From Tipula vernalis (Eukaryota; Arthropoda; Insecta; Diptera; Tipulidae), in the NCBI GenBank assembly GCA_958295665.1, contig OY282558.1, forward strand, positions 30,525,045-30,589,044: a stretch of DNA of 64,000 nt. The letters run 5' to 3'. Positions 37,395 through 48,110 of the stretch are shown piece by piece. The number at the start of each line of letters is the position of its first letter. Position 1 is the stretch's first letter. The translations under genes and the position numbers were made by a program. The notes beneath the pieces were generated by a model. It made no database searches. It worked only from the letters and a program-made list of their open reading frames with translations, and was not told the DNA's origin.

Positions 37395-37700
37395 CCCTTC
37401 TGTTTTATGAAATGTGGTTCGTTGTACATCACCGAGCCAGTTCATCGGCTTTAATATTCCCTGTACTAATAAAATGTCCTGGCACCCATATGATATGGAT
37501 GTTGAACAAATCTGTCATCTCTTAAGAGATGAGAAACAGTTCTGATTTACTTTCGACGTGAGGAGGAGTAATTGAAGCGCTTTAGTAGCAGCCTGACTGT
37601 CCGTATATTTGCGAATATTACAAGTCGATTTTCATTATATTTCAACCAGTCCACGACTTCCTTTATCGCAGTTACTTCGAGAGGTTTAACCTAAGTAACT
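37395..37700 (-). pseudogene. Non-LTR retrotransposon RNase H fragment
   Basis: Read on the minus strand, VTAIKEVVDWLKYNENRLVI and then TVRLLLKRF cover the central RNase H region. After a frameshift near 37530 comes NIHIIWVPGHFISTGNIKAD and then ELAR. This is the WVPGHxGIxGNExADELAR signature, with histidine and the last catalytic aspartate kept. The Penelope-like element begins a few codons later. The rest of the protein (zinc-knuckle tail) lies at 31.7-32.0 kb on the same strand, so the two pieces were probably one element before the insertion. Confidence 0.85.
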
Positions 37701-37704
37701 CGCA

Positions 37705-40061
37705 GAACCCCCCAGCCATATAATTATATAATAAAGGGTAAAACGATTCATTTATGGAGGTTGAGGTATGAAGGCGAATGTACTCCAGTTCCTGTCAAAC
37801 GATTTTAGTCGTAATATTAGACTAATCGCACAGATATTTTTAATTACAAATGAATATAACCTTTAACTTATACGACAGCCTGAAGTTATTAACATCAAAA
37901 TACTTTACAACATGTCCACAAATGAATAAATTAACTTAACAACTCCTAATATGTTACCAGTACCACAAAATGTAAACTGTAACATGAGACGAACATATAA
38001 TATAGACAATTAAAAGTATTCAAGATCTCGACACAATTAAAATCTAACAAAAATCATAAATGTCAAAAACAATTTTTTTGTTTTGTTTTTTGGTAAATAA
38101 AACATAAATAAAATTTAATTTTAAAAACGGTATAAGGAAGAAACCCACTAAATGTATTACTATTTAATTGTTATTTAATGATTTGAATTTTAATTGAAGA
38201 AGGATTATTACGTAATACATGTAAAACGTATACAGAGATATGATTTGTTGATGATTGAAAAGTGACCACGAAATCCAAACCAAAATAAAAAAAAGCCATA
38301 AACTATTAAATTTTAGAAAACCTTCATATCATAAAAAACTTTTAAATACACATTAATTCATAATAATTAATATTATATTATATTATATATGTGTATGTAT
38401 AGTATAAAACAAAAAAAATAAAATAAATAAAATCTTAAAATAATAAAAAATTAATTTCTTAAAATATAAAAAAAACTTTTTAAAATTAATTTAGAAATAA
38501 AAAACTCGTGAGAAAATTTTAAAAACATTTAGTTTTTTTTTTTTTTTTTTGTAATGTTTAAGTGTTTTTCTTGTCATTTCGTGTGTTTTGTGTTTTGTTG
38601 TTGTTTTATGTAATTGAAGAATTTTAAATAATTAATAAAAAATTAATTTTTGCTATTTTTAACATGCTACGAGGTGTTCATTCAAAATTATAAGAGATAA
38701 ACCATTTTTTCTATCGTTTTGAGGTGTTATTGTTACCAAGTACCAACAAAGTATCATATTAATGAGGTTGTACGTGATTTGGTCGTATGTCAAGTGGTCA
38801 AATGGCGTCTATTTATAATCGTTTATAATACTACATCAACCTACAACTCGCGTCGTTTAATAACACAATTAAAAAAATGTTTTTTATTATTTTATTTTTG
38901 TTTGTTAATGAATTCCGAGAATATCAACAATTCATCATCAAAAACGAAAAAAAAAAAAAAAAAAAAACTTTGATTCGAATAAATATTTTATGATTCTTGA
39001 AACACACAAAAAAAAAATCGACATTTATCATAAAATTAAATCATTTTTATAACTTTTAAGATTTAATAAATAATAAAATATTTTATTTGATTTTTTTTTT
39101 CCGTTTTTGTGTCTATTTGAGTGTTTTAACTTTTAATTAATCGATAATTTTTATTTTATTTTTGAGAATTATTGTTGATTTGGTTTTTAGATTTTATCTT
39201 ATTTGGATATCGAATTTTGATTGATTGGGTTCCCATTGTAGTACATAATTTTAATGTGTTTAATATACGTTTACTTACATATACATGTTTCAGTGTCATA
39301 AACTTGTCATAAAATTAGAATTCGAAATTTTGCTTCTACGTTTTAGAAACTGGCGATTACAACCGAATAAAATAACAAACTTTTTTGATACTGGATTTTA
39401 ACCTTTGTCAAGCTGATTAAAAAAACAACATATTTCGACCGGATTAACACAGTTATATCTTCATATAAATTATAATAAAAATTTATAGTTAAAATTATAT
39501 TTTGAACTTTAAATCTATTTTAATCATTTGTTACAAACATTTTCCAAATCTTGTACATTCGTTTGTCTGAAAATAAAATAACGAAGTATTACAAAGGCAC
39601 TTGTAACAGTAGACCCGTTTATTAAATATTGTCTTGTTGTATAACTAATAAAACAATTTAGGTCAGATAAAAATATTGAAGCTATCTCTTGGTTGCAAAG
39701 GATGGAACTCAATGGCGCACCGATCCATAGAGAAAATTCTGACTATAACCAATATGTAGTAGATTATGTGCATTGCACGGCATAAGAAACGTTGAAACCG
39801 ATTATGGTTGTTGTAATCTGTGATAATGTTTTGCGAGGACCAAATCAGAAAGGCAAACTTTTCAACAATCAACAGCCAACCATTGTAAAGAACATTAACC
39901 ACTGGATAGCCTATGGATTGGTAAATGTTTTGAATGAACAATTTAGTTAAGAATTTGGTTAGGAAGTTTATTCGAGGGTTCTGCAAGAAACGTAACAACA
40001 TACAAAGCAGTTTTGACTAGGTTGTAGGTGGCGCAAAGTTTTAGGGTACCGTAGGTTCTAA
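37705..40061. other. Non-coding AT-rich stretch
   Basis: Long A and T runs (38533-38550, 38947-38967) open meaningless frames. A segment near 39660-40020 is less AT-rich. Its minus-strand open frame of 112 codons has no known domain, and a plus-strand reading only faintly recalls transposase sequence. Confidence 0.5.
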
Positions 40062-41060
40062 CAATGTTAATGTTATGTTAATGTTATGTTAATGTTATGT
40101 TAATGTTATGTTAATGTTATGTTAATGTTATGTTAATGTTATGTTAATGTTATGTTAATGTTATGTTAATGTTATGTTAATGTTATGTTAATGTTATGTT
40201 AATGTTATGTTAATGTTATGTTAATGTTATGTTAATGTTATGTTAATGTTATGTTAATGTTATGTTAATGTTATGTTAATGTTATGTTAATGTTATGTTA
40301 ATGTTATGTTAATGTTATGTTAATGTTATGTTAATGTTATGTTATTGTTATGTTAATGTTATGTTAATGTTATGTTAATGTTATGTTAATGTTATGTTAA
40401 TGTTATGTTAATGTTATGTTAATGTTATGTTAATGTTATGTTAATGTTATGTTAATGTTATGTTAATGTTATGTTAATGTTATGTTAATGTTATGTTAAT
40501 GTTATGTTAATGTTATGTTAATGTTATGTTAATGTTATGTTAATGTTATGTTAATGTTATGTTAATGTTATGTTAATGTTATGTTAATGTTATGTTAATG
40601 TTATGTTAATGTTATGTTAATGTTATGTTAATGTTATGTTAATGTTATGTTAATGTTATGTTAATGTTATGTTAATGTTATGTTAATGTTATGTTAATGT
40701 TATGTTAATGTTATGTTAATGTTATGTTAATGTTATGTTAATGTTATGTTAATGTTATGTTAATGTTATGTTAATGTTATGTTAATGTTATGTTAATGTT
40801 ATGTTAATGTTTTGTTAATGTTATGTTAATGTTATGTTAATGTTATGTTAATGTTATCTTAATGTTATCTTAATGTCATGTTAATGTCATGTTAATGTTA
40901 TGTTAATGTTATGTTAATGTTATGTTAATGTTATATTAATGTTATGTTAATGTTATGTTAATGTTATGTTAATGTTATGTTAATGCTATGTTAATGTTAT
41001 GTTAATGTTATGTTAATGTTATGTTAATTTTATGTTAATGTTATGTTAATGTTATGCTAA
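40062..41060. repeat. 11-bp tandem satellite, about 90 copies
   Basis: The unit TTAATGTTATG repeats head to tail for nearly 1 kb. The first 740 bp are almost perfect, with a single A-to-T change near 40345. Variants cluster toward the right end (about 40811-41060): TTTTG, CTTAATG, GTCATG, ATATT, GCTATG and AATTTT. The left end joins unique sequence abruptly after GGTTCTAACAATG. Homogeneous left and degenerate right halves point to recent expansion by slippage or unequal exchange on the left. The true copy number could differ if the assembly collapsed the array. Confidence 0.97.
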
Positions 41061-41064
41061 TGTA

Positions 41065-41880
41065 TTTTATTGTTATATTAAATCAAGAACTTTTACTGCA
41101 ATTGATTTAATTTAGAGAATATTAAATATTGAGTAATCTGATAGTACTCGGTCAGTTTGATAGGTTGTAGTAAATGTTTCCCAGGTTGTTCAGTTGATTA
41201 AGTTACATAAAATGATTTAATATTTTTTCTTATTTGACACCGATCAGAATACAATTATTTGGTGTATTTGGCGTGTCTTTGAGTCGGTTACTTTACTTTT
41301 TTAAGAGTTTTCTTAATTGAAAGTTTAAATTGTGTATCGGCTCACTCATTCGTTCTCCGCCTCACTGTATCAACCACATACATTGACGACTGAGCTCACC
41401 CAATCACCATTACAACGTTATCATCACTACAAATCAACTAAACAATAAAATACCTCTGGTGTATTGGGTTGATTTCCTCTTCGTGATCTACTGAACCAAT
41501 CACAGCATGACAATTCACGTACACGAGTAATACAACACCAAACAAAATAGAAAATCAAATCAGTCCGCTGTCAAATTTCAATACGGCGACATGCCGACCA
41601 CCATCGCGCGGTGTAAAATAGTAAAATGAAATTTGTAAATATTTTAATTAATTAAATAAAAATAATTTTAATGAAAAATAAACATCGATTAAAATAAATT
41701 GTGTTTATTTATTTTAAATGTGTATGAATTCTTAAAATTGCATCATAATTATTACGAAGATAAATTGTATTATAATTCAATTCCATAAATCTAATACTTT
41801 TTATGTCATAAAAGATAAGAGCCTCCACGTTTACAAGAAGGAATGGTTGTATTACAATTTATTGGTTATTTAATTTATAG
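41065..41880. other. Stretch upstream of the candidate exons
   Basis: Between 41340 and 41630 the sequence is notably richer in GC than its surroundings and free of simple repeats. It lies upstream of the candidate exon pair at 41881-42059, so it could include a promoter or first exon. An ATG at 41591 begins a short frame (MPTTIARCKIVK) ending at a stop. I could not find splice sites joining it to the exons in the right phase. Confidence 0.3.
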
Positions 41881-42059
41881 GGTATTGTGTCTCGAAAATA
41901 AGCGACAACAAAGAAGAAATTGTATGTATTTTGTTACTATATTATGATACATAACTAATTTGTGACATTTATCGACAGGATACAGTATCATTACGTGTAG
42001 CACAAGCTGGTTCAAGCGTTTTGAATCTGATTATGGCGGTCAACGATTGGAAAAGTTGA
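41881..42059 (+). CDS. Candidate C-terminal exon pair of an unidentified gene
   Basis: Exon A (41881-41921) follows an acceptor, ...TTTAATTTATAG, and ends at GAAATT|GTATGT. A 57-bp intron (41922-41978) ends ...TTTATCGACAG. Exon B runs from 41979 to a TGA at 42057-42059. The joined frame has no stop and reads GYCVSKISDNKEEI across the junction into DTVSLRVAQAGSSVLNLIMA and ends VNDWKS. The first glycine uses a codon split with an upstream exon I could not locate. A polyadenylation signal AATAAA lies near 42231, about 170 bp after the stop. The helical, leucine-rich sequence has ordinary amino-acid use, unlike the low-complexity frames around it. I do not recognise the family. A spliced retroelement fragment is a less likely alternative. 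Confidence 0.4.
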
Positions 42060-45000
42060 TAAAATCATGGAAAACAAAAACGGCGTATTAGCAGTTAGTA
42101 AGAATATGAGTCTTGAGCCGGATACAAACAAGAATTCGATCTTCTGGGCATTTTTCTATTTAGTAGTTGTGGTGAATCGAACTCTTCATTTTATGGAAAA
42201 ATATTTTCATTGGTTTTGATAAGTGTAGTAAATAAAAGTATTTTATTAAGAAAGTCTGTTAGCCTTTCACGTTCAAATCCTTTGGGGTGTTTGTGATTTC
42301 TATATTTTGTCTACGAAAAAATTTCTTTTCTTAAAATTTTTATTGGGCATTATAGGCCTCTCGGTTTCTGTTACAAGCCTTATTTAAAACTGATTTTTTG
42401 AACTGGGCTTCATGCCGTTTAAAAAATTCGGCTTATAAATATTCATTTTTTTATACAACTGTACCGGCTGGATGAGTTTTCCATGTCCGATCCTTGTTCT
42501 GGCATATGTATAAATAGTTGTATGTAATTATGTTACTCTTTAACTACACGTTTGTCAAATCTAGTTCAAAACGTTTATTAATTAACACAATTGATATATA
42601 ATTAAAATTATGAAATATTTATTATAAAATTAGCGATATCTACGAATAACTTATGTGGCGCCACTCACAAGATAAAACCTGCACATATTATAAAAAGATC
42701 AAAATTGAAATTACAAATTCAAGGATATCCAACAATACATAATGAACGGAAATGTATTAAAACATGTTTGAATATAAAGCTGCTTGTCGTGCATATCTCA
42801 AATGTGTTAAGTGAGAAAAATCGAATTAAAATCATAAGACGGTACGGTACGTGTTCGTAATTTTTTAAATAAAGGATTACAAGATTTAAAACAAATATGT
42901 ACACATATGGATACATAGAAATCCTGAACTTGAAAACAATAATTTGTTCATCAGCAGTGCGATACTGCACATCTAATTAAAAATTCTAATCAAAACAAAT
43001 AATTAGTAGGTGTAATAATTTTTAATTATTTTTTTTTTGTTCGCAAACAAAATTACGCCAATAAAATAACAAATTAACTTCTAATTATTAATTTATGATT
43101 CAATGCATATACCTTTTACATTCGTTTACACATAATTCTTTATGAGCTTATATACAAGAATTATACAAAATTACGTGACTAGTTTCAAAGTATTTTTTTT
43201 TTGTATTTTATTTCTTGTGCTGTTGATATTTTCGTGATTGATATAAACTTTGAAAAAATCATAATAATTTAATTAATCACAAATAATAATCTGTTACATT
43301 ATAATTTATTGCTGCAAGTACATTTTCAAAAATTCCATATTTGTAAATAAATTAAAATCAATTAAAAATTAATAAAATAAATTTATAACCGATCAAAATA
43401 TGAAAGGTTGATTTTTTAGTTTAGTATTTGAGTTATTTACTTGATTTGCTAATTGAATTTTAATTTTGTTCTCTATTCTCTGTGAAATTTTTATGCGAGA
43501 CCGCCAAAGAATGACGGAAGAATTTTTCTGATAATTATGGAATGTTATACGTATCTACTACTGTGTAAGCAAGTTTTGGTATTTGGGAGTTATAAACATA
43601 AATATTAAAAACAAAATTAATTTATAATTATACAAATTTAATACAGAATCAAACGGATAATTATTACAAAAAATTTATAATTAAATGAAAATGATATTGC
43701 AGACATATACGTACATACGTACTCGTATTTGTATGTATGTAAATACATAAAAAGATATAGTACACTGCAATAAATATAAATTGTATAATTATAATTATTT
43801 GAAATTCAATAAAAATTTATTTCGAAAAAAAAATTAAAAATTACACAGAATGTAAAAAATAAAAATAAAGTACTTGTAATAGTGATAGTAATAATTAAAT
43901 GTCTATTTATTTATTATTATTATTTTTTTTTTGTAATTTTAGATAATTATAATAAATTAGTACATAAATGGTAAATATACTCGTAATATAATACGCATTG
44001 GACTAAACCGTACGCATTGGCTTCTAAACATTAAATGGCAGAAGTTCAAAGATAGAAAGTTAAATTGACACAGAAAGTAATGTTTGTATCGTATTAAGAC
44101 TTTATTAGTTAAAAATGAAACTCAACAATGAATGTGATGTAAATATTCGGTGAGGGCGTTTTTTAACCAACTTCCTCACGTTATATAAAGTGAAATTTAA
44201 ATTTCTATTTCAGTCTTAATCTATTAAGTTTTTAAGAAGCCATATCGTTTGTTTCCTTAATGTTAATAAAATTAAGGAGGCGTACAGAATTCTGATTTTT
44301 AAATGTAAATCATCAATCACATGAAATAAATTGAAAGGCAAAAGAACGGTACCGTACACGGAAGAATAGTGAAATCAAAGCACAACGATAATCTCGCTAC
44401 TTGAGGCAAAATGGTGTAAACGTCTGGTTTTAAATCTTTATATTAAACAATTGCACACAACTACTAATTACTTTGCTATTCGGTCAAACTCCCAATCAGC
44501 CATTAATATAACGTCCTTTTTCTATCCTAAATAGTGTCTATTCGAGCAAATATGTAAGATTTGTGTTATTTAGCAAAGTGTAGATTCACAGTTTTCCATA
44601 TTTGAAAAATTGTCTTCCGTGCTCAACCTTGAATTATGGAAATGATGTACAGGTTTGGAAAGCCTAACATGTCTTCTTTATTTGTGTTATTTAGCGTAGG
44701 AGTTGTCCCTCTAGTTTTTCCTTAAATTACATTGTTAAACAAATGTACACTCCCATAAAATGTTTTACAGAAATGTGTTGAAAAAGTGTTAAAACCTTCA
44801 CCACACTGGCCCAAGAAGGAATAAGTCAAATTAGCATGAGGTGATTGATTTGCGAGCTCCGTGGATATGGATAAGTTCGGATGTTTTTGCATTTTCCTTA
44901 ATTGATCGTCACGACCAACAAGCGAATCCATCAATAGGCAGACTGTGACTTTCATGTGATTAAAGTCCAAAATACTGCCAAGTTGTTGCTTATGATAATT

Positions 45001-45330
45001 AAAAACAAGAGAGTTGGTACGATTTCCCTATGTAATGGAAAAAAACGAAAACGAATTCATGACCCAGCTTACTAGTCTCTTCGGACAGGAGGCTATCAAT
45101 GGAACCCTACGAAATGCTCTATAGGATCTATTAGTGGCAAAAATAGAGAGTAATGAGAACTTACAATGTCGCTTGTCTATTGGTTAAGGAAAAGAAACCA
45201 AAGATTGTAGCTGAAAATATAAAATGGCTTACTAAGAGAATCCGAATCAAAACCTGTTAAGGTTAAGTGACCTAAACTATTCGGTTAATCGATACGGTAT
45301 TAACTAATTTTTACCGAGTGTAAAATTTTT
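42060..45330. other. Non-coding stretch
   Basis: The first 200 bp may be the 3' untranslated region of the candidate exon pair (AATAAA near 42231). The rest is AT-rich and without recognised features. A plus-strand frame starting near 45034 (MEKNENEFMTQLTSLFGQEA) is broken by a stop after about 30 codons and has no identified family. Confidence 0.45.
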
Positions 45331-45336
45331 ATACTG

Positions 45337-46577
45337 GGGTAGGATCACGAAACCCGGTCGGAAATGTCGGTCGTTCATAGCATGAAATCCGGCCGGTAAA
45401 AATATTGAGGAAATGGAGTTGTCAACATAATAAATAAAAATAACAAATTTGTAGGAACTATAGCTCGTATAATCATTATTAATATTCAGATGTCGCGCGT
45501 GCTTAATTGACTAAAAAAAATTATTTCACGTGGTATCTAATTTTTATTTTACTTGCATGTTTATTCATAGTACGACAGCCCACGACCAGATTAGTGAATG
45601 ATAATGGCCGCATTTTTAAAAATATCAACAAATTTCACCGAACTGTATCATAGTATTCCGTTTGATTTTCGGAATGTTTTTGAATGATAGATCTAAGATA
45701 CTGAGAACACCTTTTTTCAAACGCCAGTATAGCGTAGCGCATACTCAGAAGATTTAAAAAAATTTAGAAATGATCGATTTAAAAAAATTTAGAATGAGTC
45801 AAAAACAAAAAAAATTCTAGCAAACCGTCTGAAAATCTTTTTTACAAGTGAATTTGAGTCAGTTGATGCGAACAAATCATTTTTAGGAAGAAAGTCTGAG
45901 CCCCTTATATTTTGAGATCGTTTTGAAAAAGTTGAAAAATTTTACGTCTGAAAACTGTTGGACGTGATAAAATAAGTTGCCAGATCAGATAAATTTAGTG
46001 CATTACCACTTTACGAATCGAACAACTTTTCGAAACTCAGAAATCATTAAAAAATCGTATTAAGGCTTATTAAAGTCTATGTTGTCTGCATTGAAAGTGA
46101 TAAAATGTGGACGTTTTTAATCGCTGTCTGACATCACTCTCCAGGTCACTATCATTAGTCAATATCACTCATTTCTCTATACAAATTTTACAATAAAAGG
46201 CATGTCAACTGTACCTTTTGTGGATGTTGATTAACGAAAAATAACGTCGCTCAATTCTGGTACTTGGTTTCATCTTGGTAGCGTAAAGAATCTTTCAGCA
46301 TTTTTAATGTTTCTTTTTCCATTAATATTATTAAAAAATAATGAATGATTTTACAATAGATACACATTTTCAAATTAAATTTTATCATTAAGTAATTTTT
46401 GGTTTGAAAATGTTGAGTTTTTTTAAAACGAAAAATCGCTTTCCATCAACTAATATCTACTGTACGATTTATGACGGAAATTTATCGCGAAAACTGTGTT
46501 TTTGATATCGCTTTTTTGTAAAACCATACGATTTCCTTCAAAATTTCACTGGCACCGGATTTCATGATACCGCCCTT
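45337..46577. mobile_element. Possible inverted-repeat DNA element
   Basis: The left end reads GGGGTAGGATCACGAAACCC GG (45338-45359), with a second related copy CATGAAATCCGGCCGG at 45382-45397. The right end on the minus strand reads AGGGCGGTATCATGAAATCC GG (46576-46555). The shared pattern GGTATCAYGAAAYCCGG is about 22 bp, inverted across 1.24 kb. No transposase is visible between them and no clear target duplication was found. The similarity is imperfect, so this is a tentative call. Confidence 0.35.
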
Positions 46578-46579
46578 GA

Positions 46580-47110
46580 ATTTTAAACTAAATTTTATGT
46601 TATACATACACGAATGAATTACACTCAACAAGCAAATTCCAACCTGCTACACTTCAATTTTAGAGTTATATTGTTGTAATTATTGGGCACTTTCAGTTCC
46701 CGCAATAATATGTTGGCATTCAAAATTTATTGATGGAAAAAATCATATTCGATCTATTACATTGCCGTGAAATTTTGTAAAATTCGGTTACGTTCAGAAA
46801 ATAATGTGGGATTTTGCTCAACATGTTGCCAAAAGTTGGCCTGATCGCGCTCTTGTAATTCATATAAATGTACCATTTAGGTATTACTTGTCCTTCGATT
46901 TCTAGTTCAATTAACAAAGTCGTGGTATAGCCAGAAAACGCGACACTGTTAGCGGTTTCGTTATTTTATGGGATTTTTCGATGTGACAATACGAGAGCAA
47001 AGGGGGGATTTATTTTGTGTATTCTTCTAATATAAGGCCAGTTTTTATTGTAGAGAATGGGTATTGTTTTAACTATAAACAACGCAGCAACTACCGCAAC
47101 ATCAGGTTGA
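46580..47110. other. Non-coding stretch
   Basis: Nothing recognisable; one minus-strand frame of 65 codons (46720-46917) has no domain. Confidence 0.5.
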
Positions 47111-47114
47111 TGGA

Positions 47115-48110
47115 AATTAATAGCCTTAGGTGTCGAGTATAGGGAGTAGGAACAATAGCCTTAAGTGTCGTGAATCGTATGGTGTAAACCACATTTCTCA
47201 ACGGTTGGGAGGAATACCAAATTTAATTTTTTTTTGTTACGTCATATCGCTTTTGCTCGTTTGAGTAATTTATTGTACAAATCAATAACATAAATATCAC
47301 AGGGATTGTTGCGAGATGCCAATAATGACGAATAATAGCCTTAAGTGCCTTGAATCTTACGGTGTATATCTCATTTCTCAAATTTATTGTCCAAATCAAT
47401 AACAAGAATATCACAGAGATTGTCCCGCGATGCCACTGGTGGAGAATAATAGCCTTAAGTGTTATGAATCGATTGATGTATACAACATTCGTGAGTGAAA
47501 TGGATCCGCTGGCTGGGGTGCCCCGTATAAATGGTTGTATGAACGAGGATCCCTATAAACGGGCTTGTCTGCATGAGTGATTCATTGAATTATTGTGTTT
47601 TGACTAGAGAACGAAATGTTTCAGAGCGTAGACGGAATGTGTTATATTCGTACTATAAATGTAATTATAGAACAACATTCTTGTTCCATTAGAAATTCAT
47701 CGATTTCTTAATTTTCAAAATTTTTTGCAAGATCCCTACGGCTCATATCAAAATGACACTGAGTGATTTGAATTCCCAACTATATAAGGTTCCGCAATAT
47801 TCAGATTTTTGTGTAGGTTAAATTGTAAAATCGACCACCGGTTTTTGAGAGTCTTGCTAATATGATGACCACTTTTACTATCCAATAAATGCTTACCACC
47901 GCTATGGCTTCGTCAGATCTAGGGAGCAATATCTACGATGACTAATCTTTGGAATTCAAAAATACACTACACAGATTTAAGTACACTATGCAGGTAATGG
48001 CATCTTGCGACTTCATGTTATTGGTTTGAATAATAAATAAAACGAGCCCACCGTTGAGAAATGCGGTACACACCGTTAGATTCTCGCCACTTAAGGCTAT
48101 TGTTTGTCAT
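47115..48110. mobile_element. Foldback-type element with tandem units in inverted arms
   Basis: The left arm has about three direct units starting AATAGCCTTAAGTG (near 47119, 47153, 47334 and 47446). Each continues with a variable GAATC..CGGTGTA block, CATTTCTCAA, then CAAATCAATAACA..AATATCAC and GCGA.ATGCC. The right arm (47985-48110) is the same unit inverted: CACTTAAGGCTATTG at 48088, preceded by CCACCGTTGAGAAATG and by TTATTGGTTTGAATAATAAA. Tandem units inside inverted arms around a unique centre are typical of foldback/Galileo-like DNA elements. There is no transposase, and the outer ends are not resolved. Confidence 0.6.

Larger units (their letters stand above)
32133..37395 (+). mobile_element. 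Penelope-like retroelement, split by a pogo-like element
   Basis: The plus-strand coding parts run from about 32640 to 34629: N-terminal basic region, reverse transcriptase, then GIY-YIG endonuclease. This is the hallmark order of Penelope-like elements. At its left end (32133-32480) lies an inverted copy of its own 3' end (34591-34641 continued at 37214-37395). The two copies match through GGATCGGATGGAAGAAAT, the CACGTTCATGTTGAACTC region and TTAGAAATACAAATTTTTAT. The left copy has about 130 extra bases near 32168-32298. The element is interrupted at 34641 by a 2.57-kb pogo-like transposon. It contains stops and frameshifts and is inactive. Confidence 0.85.

Noticed and set aside
39660..40020. 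Plus-strand reading with VAKDGTQWRTDP, faintly like a piggyBac-type transposase, and a 112-codon minus-strand frame
   Set aside because: Only about ten residues resemble the family and stops follow at once; the minus-strand frame has no domain. Too weak to name.
40062..41060. CRISPR-like array
   Set aside because: The repeats are contiguous 11-bp units without spacers in a eukaryotic genome; this is a satellite.
41979..42059. Alternative frame of exon B reading CSTSWFKRFESDY, like the mariner helix-turn-helix CxxWFxRFxxxD
   Set aside because: The similarity covers only about 12 residues, with no paired red-flag motif nearby. The other frame joins an upstream exon across a proper intron.
45034..45125. 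Start of a plus-strand frame (MEKNENEFMTQL), considered as a retroelement gag
   Set aside because: Ends at a stop after about 30 codons and resembles no gag family I know.
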